A DNA stretch of 64,000 bases, from positions 32,596-96,595 of the forward strand of contig CAZIGH010000015.1 in the NCBI GenBank assembly GCA_964538625.1, written 5' to 3'. Under the pieces are notes generated by a model, which made no database searches, was not told where the DNA came from, and saw nothing but the letters and a program-made list of their open reading frames with translations. The position numbers and the translations under genes were made by a program. Below, one piece after another: positions 8,484 through 17,254 of the stretch (within the stretch, counting starts at the first letter, position 1; each line of letters starts with the position of its first letter). This DNA is from JAEUHM01 sp964538625. GTDB taxonomy: Bacteria; Verrucomicrobiota; Verrucomicrobiia; Verrucomicrobiales; Verrucomicrobiaceae.

Positions 8484-10121
8484 TCAGCCATCTCCTTTCT
8501 CTTCATCAGCGGGCACACTTGCCTCATTCCGTGCACGACGCCTCAGCCAGCGGAGCGTCATGCGCGCCGCCACGGCGGATGGCAGCCATTTGCGGAGGCC
8601 CTTGAAATCCACTGCCGCCGCATCCTCCACACGTTTGCGCACACCCTCCGTACTCGTGGCCTTTCGCAAACTGCGCTCCAGAGAACCCTGCCGCTTCAAA
8701 GCGGACTCGGCTGCTTTTTCCGATTTGGAGAGCGCTCTGGCGGTTTGTCGATTTTCTTCCGTGAGGCTGGCGAGGTGACCGCTGGCGATTCGCAGCAGTT
8801 CGGATGAGACGGCATTCCACGACTCAACCACCTCGAAGCCAGAGTCACTGCTGCGTGATCCATATCCCGCAGGTGCATGGAGCAGTTCCTGAAACAACGC
8901 CTTGTAACGCTCCGCTTGAAGGTGCAGCGGATAATCCCGTTCGCAGAGGCTCCGAGCCTGAGTGCTCCATGCGTGAAGCGCCTCGGGCTGATGTATTATC
9001 TTTATCAACGCCCTTGCGAGCGGTTCCGACTCCAATGGTTCGACCAGCAGACCATTGGTGCCAGAGTGTACCATGTCAGGCATCCCACCGATGTTGTAAC
9101 CAATCACCGGAGTGCCGCAGGCTAGGGCTTCCATCACGACGTTCGGAAGGTTGTCCTGACGGCTGGGACAAAGGATGGCATCCGATGCAGATAGCAACGT
9201 GACGAGTTTCTCAGGTGAATCCGCCACTCCAGTCGAGGTGATAGGAAGACCAGTGGCCTCCGCGAGTCCTTCGCTCGCTTCTCCGTAGGCAGTGAGCTTC
9301 ATTCGGCTGCGCTGCACATCATCAAGCTGATTCCAAACCGCTTTCAGCGCATCCAGCATGAGGTCAAAACCCTTTCGATACTCCTGCATGTGAAGCGCAC
9401 CGAAGGTCATCACCAGTGCATCATCTGGAAGGTTCAGCGAGCGCCGTGCTTCCGCCTTGTCAGTTGGTCGAAACGTTTCAAGGTCAATGCCATAAGGAAT
9501 GACTTCCGTGCGGCAGTGCCCCAGCGCGAGGCTGCGCCTAGACTCGTGCGCCAGCCAGCGACTCGGAGTGACGATGGTTGGCGGCGTCTCCCTAGCAGCG
9601 GCCCCGCACAATCGCAGTGCGAGCGCGGGAAGACGATGCAGAGCGGGTTGCAGTTGCGGACAAGACTCGCAGCCCGAAGTGAAACCCCCGCAGCCGCCAT
9701 CATAGTGACAGCCGCCCGTGAAGAGCCGCATGTCGTGCATGGTCCACACCACCGGTTTGCCCAAGCAGGAAAGGCGGTTCAGCGTGAATGGATCGAGAAA
9801 GCCAGTCGCCCAGTGGACATTGATGATGTCGGCCTGCTGCACCCACGGATGCGCGATCAAATCGGTGCCCTCCAACGGAACCGAGAAAAGGGTGTTCTCT
9901 TTTCCGGCGCGGGCCGTCTCGTTTACATAGCTAGCGATCGAGCTAAAAGGTGACAGCTCGGAACTACCTTCCACCTCCATCACCGAATCATCATCGCTGG
10001 ACTTGTGCTTCACCAGCATGCGACTGCTGACACCTATGCCCTTGAGCCCCTGATGCAGCCTCCAGGCCGCGATGGACGCCCCGCCGCGGATGTCGTTGGT
10101 GCCGAGGATCAGAACATTCAT
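8484..10121 (-). CDS. Family 4 glycosyltransferase (WcaC-like) with C-terminal coiled coil
   Basis: 545 residues starting in a 4-base overlap with the methyltransferase gene upstream. N-terminal acceptor half: MNVLILGTNDIRGGASIAAW, with PVVWTMHDMRLFTGGCHY and a Cys-rich loop (GGCGGFTSGCESCPQ) typical of WcaC/WbaZ-like enzymes. C-terminal half: EVIPYGIDLETFRPTD and the E-x7-E motif in VVMEALACGTPVIGYNIGGM. Residues ~440-545 add a charged coiled coil and a basic tail. It would act at the cytoplasmic face on a lipid-linked or protein-linked glycan. Donor and acceptor are unknown. Confidence 0.9.
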   Translation of the reverse strand: MNVLILGTNDIRGGASIAAWRLHQGLKGIGVSSRMLVKHKSSDDDSVMEVEGSSELSPFSSIASYVNETARAGKENTLFSVPLEGTDLIAHPWVQQADIINVHWATGFLDPFTLNRLSCLGKPVVWTMHDMRLFTGGCHYDGGCGGFTSGCESCPQLQPALHRLPALALRLCGAAARETPPTIVTPSRWLAHESRRSLALGHCRTEVIPYGIDLETFRPTDKAEARRSLNLPDDALVMTFGALHMQEYRKGFDLMLDALKAVWNQLDDVQRSRMKLTAYGEASEGLAEATGLPITSTGVADSPEKLVTLLSASDAILCPSRQDNLPNVVMEALACGTPVIGYNIGGMPDMVHSGTNGLLVEPLESEPLARALIKIIHQPEALHAWSTQARSLCERDYPLHLQAERYKALFQELLHAPAGYGSRSSDSGFEVVESWNAVSSELLRIASGHLASLTEENRQTARALSKSEKAAESALKRQGSLERSLRKATSTEGVRKRVEDAAAVDFKGLRKWLPSAVAARMTLRWLRRRARNEASVPADEEKGDG

Positions 10122-12712
10122 TGCAGCGGCTTCACAGCTTCCATGAACAGGGAGTCAGGCTTGCGCACCATGCCATGCTCATCTGCATCCAGATGATATG
10201 ACGCATAGCCGGAGATGCGGGACTCCACCGCAGAGCACACGCGCGCCTCAGTGAATCCGGCGCCCAGCAGAAGCCGCGCAAGCGACAGACGATCGTACAT
10301 CCACTGATGCACCTCTCCTCCCAGCCGGAAGCTCCCTACGTTCTGAGGCGTCAACGGCTCTGGTTGAGCAGCGGGCTGATCGCTGCCACGAAACTGCTGA
10401 ATAAAGTCTGAGGCTTCCTGACCCATGCGCTTTAGAACGAGTTCCTCTGCGGGCATGGGATTCTGCTTCCAGTATTCCAGCATCTGCCCGCCGGAGCGGT
10501 GTCGGGCCAGTTGATCCACCAACTCGATGGTCATCCACTCATGTTGCTCGTGGTTGGCTGCATCGAGTTGTTTCAAGTATTCGCGAGCGATGCCCTCAAG
10601 GTCCGGCACCGCGATGCGGATGACTCCGCCAGGCGCAAGCACGCGGAAGCACTCCGCGATAAAGGCCGGCGCCTGCCCCTTCGGAATATGTTCGAGCACA
10701 TGGGAGTGATAGACCACGCCGCAGGTGCCGTCGTCCAGCGGCAGCGGCTCCAGCAGGTTGTGCTGGATCACAGCCGGGTCCGCAGGTGCGATGTCCAGGT
10801 TTACCCAGTCTGGGTGGAACCTGCGGCCACAGCCGAGATTGAGCAGATGGGTCTTTCCACCGCTGGAGATCGGCTTGCTGAACCATACGCCTGTGCCGTC
10901 GATGACGTGAATGTTGAACTTGAGACCGCGCTCTTGCTCAAACTGGTGCAGGGCATCCCGGCAGCCCTTCCAGTAGCCGTAGTCATCGACCTGGATGGCA
11001 GCACCTTCCTGCACCTGATCGTACGCATGCTTGAGGATGTCCCAGGTGGATTCATACCAGTCGCCGTCCATGTGAAGAAAGGCCACCGGATCGTTCAGTG
11101 CGGGGAGCGTATCGGCGAACAGACCCACGACTGGCGTGACGATGGACTCCACGCCGAGCTTCTTGCAGACCTCGATGAGTGAAGCCGTGGGCGCAGAGCA
11201 GGTGCCGGAACCCCATCCTGACTGCTCAGCCTTCAGTTCCCCATGAATATCTTTTTCACTCGGAGCCGGCATGCCGCTGAACGTATCGCAAGCGTAAAGC
11301 TTGCGAGGGCGTTTACTGTGTTTCGCGATGACGGCAGCCAGGAGAGCCGAGGAGCCGCCGCCCGCCACGCCGCACTCAATGAAGTCACCAGGCACGTCAA
11401 ACACGCAGGCACGGCGGGCTAGTTCATAGAGGGAGTGCAGGCGCTCCTCACTGAGCATGGTGTAGGGGCGCACCACTTCGTAGAGCTTTTTGAACTCATC
11501 ATTGCCCAGCTTGGGCGGCGGAAACAGCCGTGCTGACAAATGATCAGCCATGCGCCGGGCCTGCCCGTGATCCGGGTGCCAGCGAATCTCCTCTTTCGCT
11601 GCCTCCAGCGCGTCCATGGGACGCTTGGACTTCCAGAAGCAGAACGCACGCAGATAGTCCGTGCCACGCGGAGCACGCCCGGTGGCCTTGATCTGGTCCA
11701 GCTCCGCCAGCGCTTCGTTATATTGCTTTTTCTTCGCTCTCTCAATGAGCGTGGGAAGTTCAGGCGCAGCGTCTTTGCTCAGCTTTTTGAGCCCGGTTTT
11801 GCGCAGGAAACCGTTTGAGCACCAGGTGTAGTTGTAGCCGTAAAAGTCACAGTACTCCGGGATGATTTCCCACTCGATGAATTGCTTCTGAAGGAATTGA
11901 CGAAGAGCTTTGTGCGGTCCGGAGCCGCCTTCGGGAAGCTGGGAAAGATCCGAGATGATACCGTCTTCAATGACCAAGATGTCGTCCTTTGTGAGAAGCG
12001 GATCAAAAAAGGCAAGCGCTGCGGAGGACGTCTCGTAGCTGTGATCCGCGTCTTCGATGACCAGCCAGGGGCGTGGAAGTTTGGCAAGAAACTTCTCCGT
12101 CCACGTGGGTCCTAGGTTCCGTCCGTCCCCTTCGTAGAATGTGACCCGGCGATGCTTCACGTCTTTGACTTTGACGATGTCCAGGGAGTGAATCTGGCAG
12201 TCCAGCCCAAAGGCGTCGCACAGATCACCCATCCATAATGCGGAGCCGCCCGCATTGGAGCCGATCTCCAGAATCGTTCTGGGCTTCAGATCCCAGATGA
12301 GCTTGGGGTAGAGTCCGAAATCGAACGGGTTCTTCAGCAGCGAGACGCCCTTGTAACTGTAGTTGTGCAGGGCGTTTTGGATGCTCATGAGCACGTCATG
12401 AGGGATGCCGCTTCGCCAGCTGCGGGAAGGGGTAGGCAGAGAGACTTTGGCGGGACGCTCGAGCGCCTGTTTGAGCGCCTTCACTCTGTCTGAGGCATTC
12501 CCGTAGCCGCCGCACTTCACGCAGGCCCGGTAGGCTGCAAGAGCATCATCATAGCGGCCCACATGCTCCAGCACGAAGCCGTGGAGGTGATGAGCCGCTG
12601 GGTCCGTGGCATGCAGCTTGACGGCCTGCTCTGCCGTCCGCAGCGCTGCCATGCCCTCGTTGTTCTTGATTTGTTTGCGGGCTGCTTTTTCGAGTTCGGC
12701 TACGGTGGACAT
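10118..12712 (-). CDS. Multidomain protein: TPR, CmcI-like, TPR-like, TylF-like and class I methyltransferase domains
   Basis: 864 residues carrying three Rossmann-type modules in one chain. Residues 1-85 are TPR-like. Residues ~100-305 resemble the cephalosporin hydroxylase CmcI family (RTILEIGSNAGGSALWMGDL, LVIEDADHSY, DILVIEDGIISDL). Residues ~325-395 are TPR-like again. Residues ~405-612 match the TylF/MycF macrocin O-methyltransferase family (GDFIECGVAGGGSSALLAAV, ACDTFSGMPAPSEKD, LHMDGDWYESTWDIL, QVDDYGYWKGCRDA). Residues ~620-720 are a class I SAM methyltransferase (LLNLGCGRRFHPDWVNLD, SHVLEHIPKGQAPAF). All three keep their glycine-rich SAM-binding loops. Probably it methylates sugars of the glycan made by the island, possibly several positions. 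It is flanked by glycosyltransferase genes. Confidence 0.85.
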   Translation of the reverse strand: MSTVAELEKAARKQIKNNEGMAALRTAEQAVKLHATDPAAHHLHGFVLEHVGRYDDALAAYRACVKCGGYGNASDRVKALKQALERPAKVSLPTPSRSWRSGIPHDVLMSIQNALHNYSYKGVSLLKNPFDFGLYPKLIWDLKPRTILEIGSNAGGSALWMGDLCDAFGLDCQIHSLDIVKVKDVKHRRVTFYEGDGRNLGPTWTEKFLAKLPRPWLVIEDADHSYETSSAALAFFDPLLTKDDILVIEDGIISDLSQLPEGGSGPHKALRQFLQKQFIEWEIIPEYCDFYGYNYTWCSNGFLRKTGLKKLSKDAAPELPTLIERAKKKQYNEALAELDQIKATGRAPRGTDYLRAFCFWKSKRPMDALEAAKEEIRWHPDHGQARRMADHLSARLFPPPKLGNDEFKKLYEVVRPYTMLSEERLHSLYELARRACVFDVPGDFIECGVAGGGSSALLAAVIAKHSKRPRKLYACDTFSGMPAPSEKDIHGELKAEQSGWGSGTCSAPTASLIEVCKKLGVESIVTPVVGLFADTLPALNDPVAFLHMDGDWYESTWDILKHAYDQVQEGAAIQVDDYGYWKGCRDALHQFEQERGLKFNIHVIDGTGVWFSKPISSGGKTHLLNLGCGRRFHPDWVNLDIAPADPAVIQHNLLEPLPLDDGTCGVVYHSHVLEHIPKGQAPAFIAECFRVLAPGGVIRIAVPDLEGIAREYLKQLDAANHEQHEWMTIELVDQLARHRSGGQMLEYWKQNPMPAEELVLKRMGQEASDFIQQFRGSDQPAAQPEPLTPQNVGSFRLGGEVHQWMYDRLSLARLLLGAGFTEARVCSAVESRISGYASYHLDADEHGMVRKPDSLFMEAVKPLQ

Positions 12713-12733
12713 GGGAAGGTCTGGTGTTGCAGT

Positions 12734-15700
12734 CTAGTGTTGGAATCGTTGCAGGGTGCGGCGCAACCAGGCGGCAGGGCCTGAGGAGGGCTGCTTGAGC
12801 AGGGCGGCGAGCTGCTCCATTCGACGCTCGATGGCGTGTTCTCCAAGGCAACGCTGCTGGCCGGCGGCAGCGATAGCGCGTCTCCCGCTGTCATCTGCCA
12901 TGAGCTGACGGAGCTTGCCTAGGCAGTCATCTGCGCCTTTGAACGTGACGACTTCTTCGTCAGGCTGGAAGTAGCGGCTGATGTTGGAATGATGTTCCGT
13001 AAGCGTGCAGACACCGCAGCCCGTGGCTTCAAAAAGCCGCATGTTCCCAGCGTGTCCACGGCCCATGTTGATCTCGGCGTTGAGGGCCACGCGGCCCTTC
13101 CTGAGAGTACGATACATGTCCATGCCCCAGCGCCCACCTTGATTCAGCTTGCGCACGGCTTCGGGCAGTTTGGAAGGATCTGCACTCTCTAGGAAGAGGC
13201 CGAAGCTGAATGGATGCTCCTTGCTCAGTGCAGCTTTGGCCAGCTTGGAGATGAGGTTGTTCCGCTTCTCGTGTGCGTCTGACCACTGGCCGCAGAAGAC
13301 GAGGTCATACTCTGGCTGCGTCTCCGCTACCTCATCCGCCACCCAGCGGGGGAAACCGGGGTAGAACTCCTTCGTCTCACGCACTCCCTTCTCTCTCGCT
13401 TCCTGCAAACAGGGCGGCAGGTGCGAAAGCATGAGGTCTATGCCAGACCAGTCCACCGTGTCAGGACTTGGTGCCGCTCTCCAGGCCACCACCCACTTGG
13501 GCCGCTTTTTGAGTCTGCGGACAAAGTTCATGTCAAAGGTCACGGGATCACCGAGGTAGAGCACGTCGGGATCAAAATGCTCCACCTGCTGCAATGCAAT
13601 CTCGTGCAGCCAGGCAGACTTTTTCTTCATCTTCAGCGCTTGAAGGTTTTCCGCTGCCCACTGGAACTGGGAGACTACATTGTTCCCTATGACAAGCATC
13701 GCCTCGTGCCCCTGCGCCTTGAGCACAGGGGCCCACATGTGCGCTGCACCAAACCCGTCTGCTAGGATGACGGAGAGCTGATCCTCATAATCCATCTGGA
13801 ACAGCCTGGGCTGTGAGGCGTAGAGCTGAGCTAGATAAGCGGGATAAAAGGTGTGAAGCTGAAGGAAGCGGAGCCCGTTGCTGGAGACGGAGCCGGGAGA
13901 TTTCGGGACTGGGCTGAATGCCTTGCGTGTAGCGGCTTCTGGGAGGATGCGGCCGAGAAGCTGCCACGTTTCAGGTCCGGCCTGGTGAGCATCGTATATG
14001 GCCTGGAGGGTGTTAAGCGCGTCTTCATGCTTTCTGGCCTCGTGCTGTTTTTCAGCCACTGCATGACTGATTTTAGAGGTGTTTCCATACAGGTTTGCAT
14101 ACCGGCTGTGCAAGTCGGCGGTCGCTTCTTGTTCGGAAGGATCTGCACTGCGCACTTGCTCCAGCAGGGATTGCCTCGAAGCGATGTGATGAAAGTAAAC
14201 CACCGGTTCGTCTATGTTCACGAAGTCTGCACCACTGGTGAGCTTGGCGAGCAGGGTAGCGGCGGCGGCGTCACATGACAAAAGCTCTCTGGCAGCAGCC
14301 TGGCTCCAGCGAATGAAAGCCTCCTTGCGCCAGACCACCAGGGAAAGCAGTGCGCCGGGACGATGGAGCGCATCGACATCCGCAGGTGGCAGCTCGGAGG
14401 CATGGATGGAGTTGAGCGGAGTGTTCCACTCCGGCCCCACGGTGCCGTCTTCCTCCAGCACATAACAGCCGAACACGACACCCGCTTTGTCTCGGTGCTC
14501 AGGCAGTTCCAGTTCATCGACACCTCGGGCGATGAAGCACTCATCCCAGCGCACATGCGGCGTGAGAATGCCAAGGTAGGGCTGCGGAATCTGCTGGGCC
14601 AGCCTAGCCAGCTCAGTAAGCATTCTTGCGGGGTCAGCGGCGGACGGCAGGGCCTGAAGGTGAAACACCACTTCGCTGTGTCGGCACCGCCAAGTTGCTG
14701 GCATTTGCTCCGTCAGAATGCCCACGGAGGGATGAACGGGACGAGCAGCGGACCGGATGGCGAGCCGCTGCTCCAAAAGTGCTTCACGGCGCTGCGTCAG
14801 GTAAGCTGTCTCCTCACTTTCCGGGGCGGGAACAGGAGGTGGATAAAGAGGGCTTCCGTGAATCAGGTGTTCGCAGGCACGATCAAGCGCCGGGTCTGCT
14901 CCCGGCACCAGCTCCTCAGGCCGGGACAGTGTGAGGTCAGGCTGATACACGTCTTTGATGCGCACGCTCTTGAAGGCCCAGTTGGCGACGACGAAGGCGC
15001 GGAAGTAGGCATGGCGGTAGGCCGCCCTGAGTTCATCCACCGACACACAAGGGGAGCGGGCTATGGCAGCCTCCAAGTCGGCTTCGAGGTCCTCCATGCG
15101 TGCTACCGCGTGGAGGCCCATGAGCTGCAGCGGATTGCTGGTGACACAAATGGAGGGTACTCCGCGCACGAGCGCTTCAGCGGGCGTGCGCGATGCTTGA
15201 GCCACCACGACGTCGGCTATCTCGAAGAGGTCATACGTGCTTGTGTTCTCACCGGGCATGATGACCCGGATGCTGTCATCCAGCCAAGGCTGATCTCGCA
15301 GCAGCTCTGACAGCCAAGGCGTAGCGCGGGGGTAAGCAGGCTTGCCAGCGCCGAGCGGATGCTGCCGGATGATAAGCTGCCAGCCACGTCTCTTGCAAAT
15401 GGCTGCGGTGTACTCCAGCCAGGCCAGCTGACTCTTCCAGAGCACATGAATGCCACCGTAAGCGCAGAGCATACCGAACTCCCAGTCTCCAGAGCAGGTG
15501 GCCAGGACCACGGGCCGCCCGTCAGCAGGCAAACGGAGGCGGTCACGTGTTTTCACAGGTGCAGTTTGATAGCGGTGGATGACCTGGAAGTTGGTGTTCT
15601 GCCCGAGTACGCGGTCGTCATAACACCCTATGATGTCCTGCAGCTGTGCCACGGAGAGCGGTGCCTTCGCCCACTCGTCCCAGCCAGGGTGCGCCCTGCC

Positions 15701-16351
15701 AAACATCTCGTACGTGGGCCGGTCTGGCACGAGCTGGAAAGCGCCCTCCCGCCCGCCGCGCTCATGAACGAGCACTCGGCAACCGGAAAGCCGGGCCAGT
15801 TCCACAAACACCCGGTAGTATCCATTGGTGCCGCTGTAACACACAACTGCATCTGGCTGGTAATCCCTGAGCATCTTCACCGTCGCACGAGCGATGAGTG
15901 CACCATGAACCAGAATCTGCCGGGGCCTGGCGTAAGCGGCACTCTCTGGGGTTGGAATGCGGCTGCTGCGCAGGGCGCTGAAGACGGCGAGCTTCACCCA
16001 CCGGGCGATCGGTTGGCCATCAAACAAGGGCGCATCCTCCTGGCGTAAGTCCACTGTTTGAGCCCAGGCTTCGGCATCCTGACGATCCGCCGCCGTGATC
16101 AAGGCGCTGAGCCAAGTCACCGGTAGCTGAAACTTCTGGAACCAATCCTGTGAGGTTTGATGACAGGCAGCACAGGCTTCTTCTGAAGGGGGTGTCCCGG
16201 CTGCAAGGCAGCCCTCAAACTGCCGGTCGCAGCCAAGCAGTTTCACATCCGCGCCGCGATTGGCCAGTGCTGCCGCGAGCACACAGTCCAGCTGGGTGTG
16301 AACAATCCAGCTGCCGAATGGCACAAAAAAGAGGAAACGAGATGCGGCCAT
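12734..16351 (-). CDS. 1205-residue multi-module glycosyltransferase with CgeB-like C-terminus
   Basis: Three regions can be separated. Residues ~1-510 look like a GT-B/capsule-export-type transferase (FVPFGSWIVHTQLDCVLAAA near the start; VIMPGENTSTYDLFEIADVV and RTPAEALVRGVPSICVTSNP as the donor-binding half). Residues ~540-790 resemble a degenerate GT2-like domain without a clear DxD. After a short TPR-like linker, residues ~835-1190 are CgeB/GT1-like (LQLHTFYPAYLAQLYASQ, DYEDQLSVILADGFGAAHMW, MGRGHAGNMRLFEATGCGVC). Two complete transferase halves suggest that two linkages are made by one polypeptide. No transmembrane segment is seen. It lies 15 bases after an FkbM methyltransferase gene. 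Confidence 0.75.
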   Translation of the reverse strand: MAASRFLFFVPFGSWIVHTQLDCVLAAALANRGADVKLLGCDRQFEGCLAAGTPPSEEACAACHQTSQDWFQKFQLPVTWLSALITAADRQDAEAWAQTVDLRQEDAPLFDGQPIARWVKLAVFSALRSSRIPTPESAAYARPRQILVHGALIARATVKMLRDYQPDAVVCYSGTNGYYRVFVELARLSGCRVLVHERGGREGAFQLVPDRPTYEMFGRAHPGWDEWAKAPLSVAQLQDIIGCYDDRVLGQNTNFQVIHRYQTAPVKTRDRLRLPADGRPVVLATCSGDWEFGMLCAYGGIHVLWKSQLAWLEYTAAICKRRGWQLIIRQHPLGAGKPAYPRATPWLSELLRDQPWLDDSIRVIMPGENTSTYDLFEIADVVVAQASRTPAEALVRGVPSICVTSNPLQLMGLHAVARMEDLEADLEAAIARSPCVSVDELRAAYRHAYFRAFVVANWAFKSVRIKDVYQPDLTLSRPEELVPGADPALDRACEHLIHGSPLYPPPVPAPESEETAYLTQRREALLEQRLAIRSAARPVHPSVGILTEQMPATWRCRHSEVVFHLQALPSAADPARMLTELARLAQQIPQPYLGILTPHVRWDECFIARGVDELELPEHRDKAGVVFGCYVLEEDGTVGPEWNTPLNSIHASELPPADVDALHRPGALLSLVVWRKEAFIRWSQAAARELLSCDAAAATLLAKLTSGADFVNIDEPVVYFHHIASRQSLLEQVRSADPSEQEATADLHSRYANLYGNTSKISHAVAEKQHEARKHEDALNTLQAIYDAHQAGPETWQLLGRILPEAATRKAFSPVPKSPGSVSSNGLRFLQLHTFYPAYLAQLYASQPRLFQMDYEDQLSVILADGFGAAHMWAPVLKAQGHEAMLVIGNNVVSQFQWAAENLQALKMKKKSAWLHEIALQQVEHFDPDVLYLGDPVTFDMNFVRRLKKRPKWVVAWRAAPSPDTVDWSGIDLMLSHLPPCLQEAREKGVRETKEFYPGFPRWVADEVAETQPEYDLVFCGQWSDAHEKRNNLISKLAKAALSKEHPFSFGLFLESADPSKLPEAVRKLNQGGRWGMDMYRTLRKGRVALNAEINMGRGHAGNMRLFEATGCGVCTLTEHHSNISRYFQPDEEVVTFKGADDCLGKLRQLMADDSGRRAIAAAGQQRCLGEHAIERRMEQLAALLKQPSSGPAAWLRRTLQRFQH

Positions 16352-16366
16352 GGGCAGAATGTGGGG

Positions 16367-17230
16367 CTAGTCTGGCTGGCCTCTCACGATGACGCATGTA
16401 TGTCCGCAGTGGCCCCGCACTTCATAGCCTGCTTCCGCGAGGTGGCTCCTGAGCGGGTCCGTGGTCATGGCCACACGTCCGATTTCAGCCAGGATGACCT
16501 TGGGCCGAAAACGCTTCAGGTCGATGCCCAAGAGCAGTTTCGCATCCATGCCTTCCACATCGATGTCCAACAGGTCGAACTTTTTTTCACCCACGTGCTG
16601 TTCAAGAAGCTGCATGATTGGCACCGTGGTCTGCCGTGTCCTGGAGACCAGCTTGGTCTGTTCCAAGCCCCGATTCTCGAGCATCGCTGCCGAGTCAGCC
16701 CGGGTGGTATTCCACGCGCCTTCGGCAAACTGGAAGTACTCGAGCGTCTCTTCCTTGTCGCTTACCAGACAACAAACGTTTGTGTCCGCAGGACGGACTT
16801 GATTGAAGAGGTCGATTGCGTCCTGGCTGGCATCCACCGAGACGCACGGCCAGCCCTGGAGGTGGAGGAGGAAGGTGTTGGAAAAGCGGAAGGGGTGGTA
16901 GGCTCCGATGTCCACGATGACGCCCTTTTCCGTTTCGCCAGCTAGATGGAATGCCGCTGCGATGTCCTCCCCACTTTGAGAGAAGGTGATGCGGTGCTCA
17001 CTCTCGATGATCTGCTGCCGCTGCTCTTCGGTGAGCCGGGTGTCTTTTGCATCCTGGAGTAGCCGCACCAGCGGACTGGCCATGTATGCCTTCATGGCAT
17101 CCAGCCGAGTCTTGGTTTGCTGAAGCTTCTCTTTGGTCTTCGCCTGCTCTGACTTGGCTTTGGCCAGGGCATCCCGGAGCTTCGCTTCTGAGGCGTCGGT
17201 GCCCAGCCATTTTTTTAGCAGTTTTCTCAT
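16367..17230 (-). CDS. FkbM-family SAM-dependent methyltransferase with N-terminal coiled coil
   Basis: 287 residues. Residues ~1-60 are a charged coiled coil (AKLRDALAKAKSEQAKTKEK). The FkbM fold follows: ITFSQSGEDIAAAFHLAG, then the SAM loop VIVDIGAYHPFRFSNTFLL, VSVDASQDAIDLFNQVRP, and the characteristic FDLLDIDVEGMDAKLLLGID. FkbM enzymes O-methylate sugars and polyketides. The IDVEGMDAKLL motif marks it as a member of the polysaccharide/lipooligosaccharide-associated group. It probably methylates a residue of the island's glycan. Its start lies 24 bases after the stop of the dioxygenase/FkbM fusion. Confidence 0.9.
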   Translation of the reverse strand: MRKLLKKWLGTDASEAKLRDALAKAKSEQAKTKEKLQQTKTRLDAMKAYMASPLVRLLQDAKDTRLTEEQRQQIIESEHRITFSQSGEDIAAAFHLAGETEKGVIVDIGAYHPFRFSNTFLLHLQGWPCVSVDASQDAIDLFNQVRPADTNVCCLVSDKEETLEYFQFAEGAWNTTRADSAAMLENRGLEQTKLVSRTRQTTVPIMQLLEQHVGEKKFDLLDIDVEGMDAKLLLGIDLKRFRPKVILAEIGRVAMTTDPLRSHLAEAGYEVRGHCGHTCVIVRGQPD

Positions 17231-17254
17231 CTTGAATCGGTTCCCGCAGCAGGT

